In this document: positions 1 to 9,399 of the stretch, one piece after another
Layout: every line of letters starts with the position of its first letter
How positions within the stretch are numbered: the stretch's first letter is position 1
DNA from: Garcia nutans
Lineage: Eukaryota; Streptophyta; Magnoliopsida; Malpighiales; Euphorbiaceae
Direction of reading: 5' to 3'
Length of the DNA: 64,000 nt
Assembly (NCBI GenBank): GCA_947685225.1
Contig: CANTUV010000015.1
Location: forward strand, 6,510,001-6,574,000
Position numbers and translations under genes: made by a program
Notes under the pieces: model-generated
Told to the model about the DNA's origin: nothing
The model's input: only the letters and a program-made list of their open reading frames with translations
Databases searched by the model: none

Positions 1-239
1 TTATACTGCCTCACTGATACCAAAGGCTGTGGGGGTGGTGGCGGTGGTTGCACTGGTGCTTGCCTCAAAGCCTCTATCACATGCCTAAGCCAAACTGGTG
101 GAACCTCCTCACCAGCTGGTCTCACCGACACAGAAGCAGGTACCTCTCCCGCACTATCCACTCTAGCTCTAACCCTCTCCTCATCCGGAGCCACACTTTT
201 GGCACTACCCTCAACAGATTGACGTAAGTGAGAGTCCAT
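1..239 (-). CDS. Gag N-terminus of chromovirus A' (cut by window edge)
   Basis: Minus-strand reading frame open from an ATG at 239-237 to the window edge (79 codons). It begins MDSH and has a proline-rich stretch near the end. It closely matches the start of the gag in element A at 4704. Gag would form the virus-like particle. The start is supported by its position downstream of the primer-binding site (390-401), at the same spacing as in A. The rest of A' lies left of the window, so intactness is unknown. Confidence 0.85.
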   Translation of the reverse strand, partial: MDSHLRQSVEGSAKSVAPDEERVRARVDSAGEVPASVSVRPAGEEVPPVWLRHVIEALRQAPVQPPPPPPQPLVSVRQY

Positions 240-389
240 CACAACCTATGTCTGCAAACACAGCAGAATACATCTTATTAAAGATCAGAGATTGCCAATC
301 CCAAGCATGTATTTTATTTCAAAACCCACTTTTAAAGTTAAAATATTCTTTTTATTTCATTTTACCTAGGTTGAGAACCTCAAACCTAG

Positions 390-401
390 GCTCTGATACC
401 A
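390..401 (-). promoter_or_regulatory. Primer-binding site of A' (tRNA-iMet type)
   Basis: Read on the minus strand this is TGGTATCAGAGC, the usual plant primer-binding site complementary to the 3' end of initiator tRNA-Met. It lies 7 nt inside the LTR boundary at 409, the same gap as in element A. Confidence 0.93.
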
Positions 402-816
402 AAACAATTGTAACACCCCCACATCCAGTACACGCACATTACAAACACCACAAGGTAATATGCATGCACTAAACATAGGGATGCTACAGTTTTCTCTAAC
501 ATTCAAACATTCTTACAATAATCTTTCTTTCTATATACCTTATCGATAATAATTAATTAGCTTGTGATATAAAACAAATTAGATATAAACATTTACTTAA
601 TACGCAGCGGAAATTATAAAACATTTACATAGATGAAAACATTTAAATCCATACTTACAATTATACAGATATTTACATTATAAATAATACTTTACAAAAC
701 ATAAAGTAAATATACATGATTGGCAACTCTTCTCTGATCTTTATGTCCAAAATAGATTCTTCAATGTCTACTCTCACTCGGTCTCGAAGAGCTCTCAGGT
801 TCAACTCTGTCACCTG

Positions 817-852
817 CGCGATTAACACTATCGCGCTAAGCCAACGGCTTAG
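817..852 (-). promoter_or_regulatory. Two adjacent hairpins in the A' LTR
   Basis: CGCGAT/ATCGCG (817-835) is followed by CTAAGCC/GGCTTAG (836-852). The same pair, with near-identical stems, occurs in element A at 3964-4000, and with different stem sequences in D and B. Function is unknown; a structured region of the transcript is an inference. Confidence 0.7.
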
Positions 853-1146
853 TAGTACAAAGTATGCTAGCATTATGCTTTAATGCAATGCAATGTCATA
901 CATTTCACTAATGAAGGCAATATCATAAATAGAAATATAATATCACACCTTTACACTTTACATTTCATACTTATATATTCATATCACATTTCCAAGTCCT
1001 TCCATGAATCTCACTATTCACTTATTTCAATATCAATCAACCACATTTAAACAAAGACAAGCATGGGCCCAACATACACTAATATGCCATTCAATTTTCA
1101 GAGTTAATGCTTTGGTTTGTTATCACATTTATCATTATCATATACC

Positions 1147-1377
1147 CAACTAGGCTTCAAGGATTAGGTTCAACCAAGCTTCAAGGGGAACAAAGCATGC
1201 TAAGTCTCAACCCAACTTGGCTTCAAGAACCAACCTAACCTAGCTTCAAGGGTTGTAACATCTCAATTAGGCTTCAAGGACTAGATCCAACCAAGCTTCA
1301 AGGGGAGTAAAACATGTTAAACTTCAACCCAACTTGGCTTCAAGGATTAAGCCCAACCTAACTTCAAGAGATTGTTA
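1147..1377. repeat. Two-unit 117-bp tandem repeat in A' LTR
   Basis: Two diverged copies start at 1147 and 1264. Each contains several spaced GGCTTCAAGG-like words. It is LTR-internal and not present in the LTR of the relative A. Confidence 0.75.
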
Positions 1378-3438
1378 CTATCATTAGGCATGCCACCAAC
1401 AACAAACTTTGAAAATAGAATAACACATTAGTCACACACAATTCATTTATTATTTCATTATCCATTTCATTCTCAAGTAAATCATCATAGCCAATCACAA
1501 TGGCTTTACATTCTATCACATTTCAAACCACATTATATCTTTCACATTATACATATGGCATCATTGATGTAACATAACAAAGTACATTACATCTCACAAG
1601 ATTCACAATGTATAAACATAACATTATTTATATGCATTACTAATGCAATATCATAGATATGTTCAATCTCAACCATACAATAGTGCAACATTTGTACTTA
1701 CCTCAATCACAATTCATACAACTTGTAATATCCTCATTTATGCCCTAGAAGTTTTGCATATTGTTGTTGTTGTTAATGTTATATATTGGATTGAATATAT
1801 GTGTTAAATTGTAAGAGAAAAGAAATTGAGAAGAGAAAGTATATGTATATGTATTTTGGGAAGAAATAGGGTTTAGAGACAAATTTATATGTTGTGTATA
1901 TGTTAATATATATGACATATAAAGTGGTCAAAAGGCTTGGTCAATGCAAGAGAAGATATTTATTTGAGATTGGTAAATTACTTAATTGGGCACATATAAG
2001 ACAAAAAGATAATTATGTGAATAAGGGCACTTTGGTAATTGCTTGGATATAATCACATGGTGGATATTTAAAGAAGGTTTGACTTGTGTTTTCTTCATCA
2101 TTTCTTCTTCTTCTTGTTGTTGATGGCCGGCCCTCCATAGCCAAAGAGAAAGAAAGAGAGAAGTGATGGTTTTGATGATTTCAAGCTTAAATTGAAGAAA
2201 GATTAAGTGTTCAAGTGTTGATTTAAGAAGTTTTTAACTAAGGTAAGATCTTTTCTCTAATTTCTTCAATTCTTTTGAAGTGGTATGATTAAGTTGCTTA
2301 TGGTATGATTGTGAGTATTGATTTTGCTTGATGGATGAGAAGTTGGGTTGGTGTTGGTGATGGAAGAGTAAGATTGGTGTTTAGTGAAATTGTTTCTGTT
2401 TTAGGATTAGTAAAGGCTGTGACTTGTATGATTTTTAATTAATTTTAGAAAAATGTTCCTGAAGTGAATTTTTGATATGTTGTGCCTCTATGAGTCTAGA
2501 ATGACTGAAAAATATGTTGATTCGATTTTGGAATGGTTATGAGTTTAGAAAGATTAATTTCATTAGACCTGTTCCAGCAAGTACCTTAACTGGGACAGCT
2601 ATATTTCGGGATTTTTAATAAAATGTAGAAAAATCATATCCAATCGAATTTTGGATATGTTATTTCTTAGTGAATTTAGTATTTGAGAAAAATAATTTGG
2701 AATCACGCTGATTGAATTTGATTTATGGAATTCACAAAGTTCAGAACTGCTGCCAGGATGCAGGGCAATTGGGGCAGTCTGGTTAGGTGAACTATTTGAC
2801 CAAGATTTTGTGTTCAGTTTGATCTGAAATTTTAAAGGGATGATTTTAAGATACAAAACTAAATTCTGTAAAAATTTTAGAATTTTTAGTCAAGTATATT
2901 ATTTTATACAATTTTTCAAAATAAGGATAAAATGGAGTTTAAAAACCAGAATGTACTATTTATGGTTAGGGTTTTAATTCTTTGTTCTTCTTGCATTGCT
3001 TTGGTTCTCCAAAGGTAGGTTGGTCCTTAAACCTAACCCTAAACACTTTAAATACACTTGAATCAATGAATGTTATAATCAATTGTTCTTTGCCTAATTG
3101 CATTGTTGAGATTGAACAATGTTATGTTGTGCATTGTAAATGGTAATGTGTTTCATGAGTAATGTGGAATGAAATGTTGATATTTATGAATGATGCTATG
3201 TGAAATATAATGTGATCATGGATGAGATATATATATATATATACTTGAATAATGAGATGTTATATTGTGAAATGAAATGTGAAGCCATTGTTATTGGCTA
3301 AGATGATGTAATTGAAAGAAAGAAGGCATGTTTGCCTAAATGTGATGAGAATTGAGAATGGAAATGAATTGTTTGTTTAATATGTTATTCAGTTTCAGAG
3401 TTCTGGATTTGGGTGGCATGCCTAAGAAATGATGAAAG

Positions 3439-3606
3439 GTAACAGTCTTGCCGGGTTGAGGACCTCCTCATAGGTGTTGAGTTGATGGTCCAAGAGACTG
3501 GGTCTGTTACACTATGAGATATATGATTTGTAACAGTCTTGCCGGGTTGAGGATCTCCTCATATGTGTTGAGTTGATGATCCAAGAGACTGGGTCTGTTA
3601 CACTAT
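3439..3606 (+). repeat. Duplicated foldback unit in LTR of A (5' copy)
   Basis: Two 77-bp units (3439-3515 and 3530-3606, period 91) each start GTAACAG and end CTGTTAC, so each unit is bounded by its own inverted repeat. They differ at few positions. The 3' LTR has the same pair at 11115-11282. Confidence 0.85.
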
Positions 3607-3963
3607 CCATGGATAGAGATACATGTATATACATTGCCTACGGGCATGATTATTGTGACTATGAACCAAAGCAGTAACTCTGAACTCTGAATATCGTATT
3701 AAATACTTGTTGGGCCCATAGGTGTCAAGGTTATATGAATGTCCTAAATAATGTTATGAGTTTAATGAAATGAGATGTTGGTTATGGAGTATGATTGATT
3801 AATGTTGAATGTGAAAAGATGTTGAAATGTGGTATGCTCATATGACTATGATTTGTGAAATGCATAATTGTGTGGTTAACTTTATATTTATGATGTTGAT
3901 CTTATCAATAACATATGTGGCATTGCATTTCATTAAAGCATACTGTTAGCATGTTTTATCTTA

Positions 3964-4000
3964 CTAAGCCGTTGGCTTAGCGCGATAGTGTTTAATCGCG
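3964..4000 (+). promoter_or_regulatory. Two adjacent hairpins in A 5' LTR
   Basis: CTAAGCC-GTT-GGCTTAG (3964-3980, 7-bp stem) is directly followed by CGCGAT/ATCGCG (3981-4000, 6-bp stem, 8-nt loop). The 3' LTR copy is at 11640-11676. Counterparts are in A' (817-852), D (28983-29023) and B (43600-43640). Confidence 0.75.
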
Positions 4001-4540
4001 CAGGTAGTAGAGTGGATAGAGTTGAACCCGAGAGTTCATCAAGACCTAGTGAGAGTAGACCTTGAAGAATCCATTTTGGGAGCTTAAAGATCAGAGCAGA
4101 CTTGCCAATCATGTATAAATTTTATGTGTTGTAAAACTTGAGTTTTGATGTATATGAATTTGTAAATATGTAAATATTTTATAACTTCCGCTGTGTAATA
4201 TTTAAATATGGGGGTTGTCACAAAACCTTTATTTTATGTTGTACTAGAAGTGTAAATCCTTTTTGCAGGTTGTAGTTGAGGTTACAAGGGGGATTTATTG
4301 GGAGTGTACTGAGAATGATTTTGTTTGCATTGGTTTGTGTAAAATGTTTTTTAAAATAAGAAAAAAACCGGTTTTGTCGACAGTTGGGACTCAATTTTTA
4401 GGCGAAACTATGGCAAAAATTTTGTAAAAAAAAAATCGGAACTAAAATTTGACTAAGTAAAATTGGTAGCAACATTAGGTTAGTGTGGCGCCTCTACTCA
4501 GCTTACATATGTAGGTTGGGAAGGGGTGTTACAATTGTTT

Positions 4541-4552
4541 TGGTATCAGAGC
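4541..4552 (+). promoter_or_regulatory. Primer-binding site of A (tRNA-iMet)
   Basis: TGGTATCAGAGC, 7 nt after the 5' LTR end. It primes minus-strand DNA synthesis in plant LTR retrotransposons. Confidence 0.95.
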
Positions 4553-4703
4553 CTAGGTTTGAGATTCTCAACCTAGGTAAAATGTAAGAAAAAGACTATT
4601 TTTACTTAAAAAGTGAGTTTTTGAACAAAAATACATGTTTGGGATTGGCAGTCTCTGATCTTTAATAAGAGGTATTCTGTTGTGTTTGCAGACTTAGGTT
4701 GTG

Positions 4704-5282
4704 ATGGATTCTCACTCACGTCAGTCGATTGAGGGTAGTGCCGAGAGTATTACTCCTGCTGAGGGAGCTAGGGTTGATAGTGTTGAGGAGGCACCTGCTT
4801 CGGTGTCGGGTAGACCAGCTGGGGAGGAGGTTCCGCCAGCCTGGTTTAGGCCTATGATGGAAGCTATGAGACAAGCACCTGTGCAACCACAGCCACCGCC
4901 ACCACATCCTCAGCCTTCAGTACCAGTAAGGCACTATGATAAGCTAAGGAAATATGGAGCAGAGGATTTCTTTGGTACAGTTGATCCGGCTGTAGCAGAA
5001 CAGTGGCTTGATAGAGTTCAGAGGGTATTTGTGCAGTTGCAAGCCACTTCAGAGGAGAAGTTTGACTATGCAAGATCTTTGCTACAGAAGGATGCCTACG
5101 ACTGGTGGAAGACAGTGCCCCATTCTATGGATGATCCTCCAACACTGTCTTACACTGATTTTCTGAGGGAATTTGAGTTGAAGTATACTCCTAGGGAGTA
5201 TAAAGATGTGAAGAAAAGAGAGTTTCTAGATTTGAAGCAAGATCATCGGACCGTAACTGAGTATGAGGTTGAGTTTATTTGA
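4704..5282 (+). pseudogene. A polyprotein part 1: gag N-terminus to first stop
   Basis: Starts at ATG 4704 (MDSH), the first ATG of the long frame, 151 nt after the primer-binding site. It contains a proline-rich segment (about residues 55-70) and the start of the retrotransposon gag domain with its YDW motif. It ends in an in-frame TGA at 5280-5282. The same frame resumes immediately after the stop with gag-domain sequence, so this is a nonsense mutation and not the natural end of gag. Confidence 0.9.
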
Positions 5283-6338
5283 CTGAGCCAGTATGCTGGG
5301 GGCATCATTGCTGATGAGATTGATAGATGTCGGCGATTTGAGGAGGGATTGAGGCCCTCGATCATGTGCTTAGTGGCTGGATCCAGATATCAGGATTTCT
5401 CACAGCTTGTGGCAGCAGCTCGAAGTGTAGAGCGAGCTCAAGTTATTGCAGCTGCTTCAGAGGAAGAGGTTAGGGTTAGGAGGCCCCAGTTTGAGGCAGG
5501 GTCTTCTTCTGCGAAGAGGGGTAGAGGAAGTTTTGTTCCTCGGAGTAGTAGGAGCCAGAGACCAGCGGGTAGGTCAGTGCAGTTCCAAAGGCAGAGATTT
5601 AGACCTGCAGCTTCAGTAGCGAGTGCTCCTACTCCTGGAGTTCAGAGATCCACCTTACCTGTGTGTAACCAGTGTGGTGGAAGACATGGGGGCGTTTGTT
5701 GGAGGCATAGCAGATCAGGGGTATGCTTCAGGTGTGGATCACCTGACCACTTTGTGAGAGACTGTCCTGAGAGGCAGGAGCAGATGTCAGTTGATTCTGC
5801 TGCTTCTCGAGCTAGTGTGAGGGGAGGCAGAGGAGGCAGAGGTGCCAGCCGAGGAGGTAGACCAGGATTCAGTTCTAGAGGAGGTGCTGCATCCAGGGAG
5901 GGTAGACCAGAGGAGGTTGGATCTTCCCAGAGGATGTATGTTATGCAGAGGCAGCCAGATGCATCAGCAGTCATAGCTGGTACTTTTTCTTTATTTAATA
6001 CTCCAGTACTTGCTTTGATTGATCCGGGTTCCACGCATTCATATATTAGTGCATCTGTTTTGCCTGTATCTGATTTGCATGCTGAGTCCCTAGGATTTGA
6101 TGTGTTGGTAACAAATCCGTTAGGGCATAGTGTGGTTGTGAGTAAGGTGCATAGAGATAGTGCAGTAGTGGTGCAGGGTGAGGAGTTCCTTGGGGATTTG
6201 ATTGAGATGCCAATTAAGGATTATGATGTGATCTTAGGTATGGATTGGCTATCTCGACATGGAGCTGTGGTGGATTGTAAAAAGAAAATTGTTTCTTTGA
6301 GAACGGGTGATGGTAGAGAGGTGATAGTATCTAATTAG
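5283..6338 (+). pseudogene. A polyprotein part 2: gag C-terminus, zinc knuckle, protease
   Basis: Continues the frame of part 1. It holds the end of the gag domain, a basic Arg/Ser/Gly-rich linker, a first Cys/His cluster (CNQCGGRHGGVC, shorter than standard) and then a canonical CX2CX4HX4C zinc knuckle (CFRCGSPDHFVRDC, near 5723-5764). The aspartic protease follows, with active-site DPGSTHSY near 6020 and the flap-side motif ILGMDWL. It ends in an in-frame TAG at 6336-6338. The zinc knuckle would bind RNA and the protease would cut the polyprotein. Confidence 0.9.
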
Positions 6339-8228
6339 CAGGAACAGCTAGCCTCCTTATTTGTTTCAGCTGTTGCAGCCAGGAGGTTGATTAGAAAGGG
6401 GTGTGAAGCCTATCTTGCTCATGTGGTAGATACTAGAGTAAGAAGTTCTCCCATTGATAGCATTGCCACAGTTGCAGAGTTCCCAGATGTGTTTCCAGAG
6501 GAGTTGCCAGGGTTACCTCCAGAGAGAGAGGTGGAGTTCGGTATTGAATTGTTGCCTGGTACCACTCCTATCTCTATTACTCCTTATAGAATGGCACCAG
6601 CAGAATTGAGGGAGTTGAAAGTGCAATTACAGGAGTTGTTGGACAAAGGATTTATTCGCCCCAGTGTTTCTCCTTGGGGAGCTCCTGTGCTTTTTGTGAA
6701 GAAGAAAGATGGTACTATGAGGTTGTGTATCGATTATAGGCAATTGAACAAGGTGACCATTAAGAATAAATATCCTTTGCCTAGAATCGATGATCTCTTT
6801 GATCAGTTGAAGGGAGCGTCAGTGTTCTCCAAAATTGATTTGAGATCTGGGTACCATCAGCTGAGGGTAAGAAGTGAAGATGTTCCTAAGACTACTTTTC
6901 GGACCAGGTATGGGCATTATGAATTTCTAGTTATGCCTTTTGGTCTGACGAATGCACCTGCAGCTTTTATGGATTTGATGAATAGGGTGTTTAGGCCCTA
7001 TTTGGATCAGTTTGTAGTGGTCTTCATTGATGATATACTGGTGTATTCGCGGAATGAAGAGGAACATGATATGCATCTGCGGTTTGTGTTGCAGATTTTG
7101 AGAGAAAAGAAGTTATTTGCCAAATTGTCGAAATGTGAGTTCTGGTTGGATCAAGTAGCTTTTCTCGGACATATAGTTTCAGCAGAGGGTATTAGAGTTG
7201 ATCCGAGCAAAGTTGAAGCTATATTGAATTGGAGTCCACCCAAGTCTGTGACTGAGATTAGAAGTTTTCTGGGTTTGGCAGGCTATTACAGGCGGTTTGT
7301 GAAAGGGTTTTCTTTGATAGCTACTCCACTCACCAGATTGCTTCGTAAGGGAGTGAGATTTGTGTGGACGGATCAGTGTCAGGCGAGTTTTGAGCAGTTG
7401 AGAGAATTGTTAACTCAAGCGCCTGTTCTTACTTTACCTGTTGAAGGTAAACCTTATGTGATCTACAGTGATGCTTCACATAGAGGTTTGGGGTGTGTAT
7501 TGATGCAAGAAGGTAAAGTTATAGCTTATGCATCTCGACAGTTGAAACCGCATGAGCTTAACTATCCAACCCATGATTTGGAATTGGCTGCCATTGTGTT
7601 TGCATTGAAGATTTGGCGCCACTATCTATTTGGGGAGAAATGTTTCATCTACACTGATCACAAGAGTTTGAAGTATTTGGGTGTCCAGAAAGAACTCAAT
7701 CTTCGTCAGAGGAGATGGTTGGAGTTGATTAAAGACTACGACTGTTTGATTGACTATCATCCAGGTAAAGCAAATGTTGTTGCTGATGCCTTAAGTCGGA
7801 AGTCTTTAGCTGGTTTAACAATTTATTCGCTCTCGTTGCTTGTTGAATTGAGAGCTCTGCGTGCTAACTTTGTATCTTGTGACGATGGTGCATTGTTGGC
7901 ACAGTTGCTTTTGAAACCAGTTTTGTTAGATCAGATCAAAGAGGCTCAGTTGATTGATATAAAGATTCAGAAGATTATTTCAGATTGCAAGAATGGGAAG
8001 ACTAGAGATTTTATTGTGAAGAGCGATGGGAGTCTCTGGTTCAAGAGCAGATTGTGTGTACCCGATGATGCTGAATTGAAAAGGGTCATTTTGGAAGAAG
8101 CTCATCAGTCAATGTTTGCTATGCATCCGGGTAATACGAAGATGTATCATGATTTGAGACAGCATTATTGGTGGATTGGTTTGAAGAGAGACATTGCAGA
8201 TTTTGTGTCGAAATGTCTCACCTGTTAG
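6339..8228 (+). pseudogene. A polyprotein part 3: reverse transcriptase, RNase H, integrase zinc finger
   Basis: Same frame, 629 codons without a stop. RT motifs appear in order: [26 protein letters not shown], and the catalytic FIDD (7023-7034). RNase H shows YSDAS and TDHKSL. The integrase HHCC zinc finger ([11 protein letters not shown] to CLTC) ends at an in-frame TAG (8226-8228) right after its last cysteine. All catalytic residues that I can identify are present, so the stop codons are the main visible lesions. Confidence 0.93.
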
Positions 8229-8831
8229 AAGGTTAAAGCAGAGCATCAAGTCCCAATCGGGTTGCTTCAACCATTGTCAGTGCCAGAATGGAAGTGGGAA
8301 AGAGTAACAATGGATTTTGTGTCTGGTTTGCCATTGACACAAAAGAAGCATGGTGCTATATGGGTGATTGTGGATAGATTGACTAAAACAGCTCATTTCC
8401 TTCCGGTTCGAATGGATTATTCTTTGGAGAGATTGGCTGAGCTGTATATCCATGAGATTGTGAAATTGCATGGTGTTCCAACTTCTTTAGTGTCTGATCG
8501 AGATCCCCGGTTTACTTCAAGATTTTGGAAGAGTTTGCATAGTGCTTTGGGTTCTCGACTACACTTCAGTACTGCTTTTCATCCACAGACGGATGGACAG
8601 TCAGAGAGGATGATACAGATTATTGAGGATATGTTGAGAAGCTGTGTCATCGATTTCACTGGAAGTTGGGATAGATTCTTACCTCTTGTGGAGTTTGCTT
8701 ACAACAACAGTCACCAATCTAGCATTGGTATGGCACCGTTCGAGGCATTGTATGGTAGACGGTGCAGAACACCTCTTTGTTGGAGTGAACTTGGTGAAGG
8801 TAAAATAATTGGACCTGATTTGATTCAATAA
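8229..8831 (+). pseudogene. A polyprotein part 4: integrase catalytic core
   Basis: Same frame. The D,D-35-E residues are visible: TMDFV (first Asp), SDRDPRF (second Asp) and TDGQSERM (Glu). The tail includes the conserved YGRRCRTPLCW stretch. It ends in an in-frame TAA at 8829-8831. An internal methionine at 8262 is unlikely to be a real start. Confidence 0.9.
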
Positions 8832-9353
8832 ACTGAGGAAAAAGTGAAGTTGATCCGAGGTAGGTTAAAAGCAGCTTCAGACCGACAGAAGTCTTATGCA
8901 GATCTGAAGAGGAGAGACATTAAGTTTGATGTTGGAGATAAGGTGTTTTTGAAAGTATCTCCTTGGAAGAAGATTTTGAGGTTCGGTCGGAAAGGAAAAT
9001 TGAGTCCTCGTTTCATTGGGCCGTATGAAGTGTTAGAAAGAGTTGGGCCAGTTGCATATCGACTTGCTTTGCCACCTGAGTTGGATCGTATTCATAATGT
9101 ATTCCATGTTTCTATGTTGAGGAGGTACAGGTCAGATCCATCTCATGTGTTGCCATTTGAGTCTATCGCAGTGAGCCCAGATTTGACATTTGAAGAAGAA
9201 CCAGTTGCTATCTTGGCACGTGATGTGAAAGAATTGAGGAACAAGAAAGTGCCATTGGTGAAGATTCTTTGGAAGAATCATGCAAAAGAAGAAGCAACTT
9301 GGGAAAGTGAGCAAACTATGCGAGAGCAATATCCTCAACTATTTCAGAGTTGA
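8832..9353 (+). pseudogene. A polyprotein part 5: integrase C-terminus and chromodomain
   Basis: Same frame to the natural stop at 9351-9353. It contains the GPYEVLERVG and HNVFHVSMLRRY motifs typical of gypsy integrase C-termini, then a chromodomain-like module (VKILWKNH, EEATWE). Chromodomains of this group steer integration toward heterochromatin, which agrees with the nested setting. It ends 46 nt before the 3' LTR. Confidence 0.9.
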
Positions 9354-9384
9354 TATCAGGTAATTTCGAGGACGAAATTTCTTT

Positions 9385-9399
9385 TTAGAGGGGGAGAAT
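9385..9399 (+). promoter_or_regulatory. Polypurine tract of A
   Basis: The purine run TTAGAGGGGGAGAAT directly abuts the 3' LTR and would prime plus-strand synthesis. Confidence 0.9.

Larger units (their letters stand above)
409..1723 (-). repeat. 5' LTR of A', portion left of nested element A
   Basis: The LTR is in minus orientation, so its TG-type boundary at 409 is the element-sense 3' end of the 5' LTR. The LTR is interrupted at 1723 by element A and resumes at 12215. The joined LTR is about 2620 bp. It holds a two-unit tandem repeat (1147-1377) and a paired hairpin (817-852). No gene is seen in it. Confidence 0.88.
1724..4533 (+). repeat. 5' LTR of element A
   Basis: It is bounded by TGTAATATCC and GGTGTTACA and carries promoter and polyadenylation functions by analogy. 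Internal features are a (TTC)-rich stretch near 2100, an AT microsatellite near 3227, two 77-bp foldback units (3439-3606) and the paired hairpins (3964-4000). Its terminal part from about 4209 resembles the end of the B and D LTRs but has no counterpart in A'. No gene is seen. Confidence 0.97.

Noticed and set aside
2599..2856. 85-codon minus-strand frame in both A LTRs (also 10275-10532)
   Set aside because: LTR shadow with no recognisable domain; its repetition just reflects the LTR pair.
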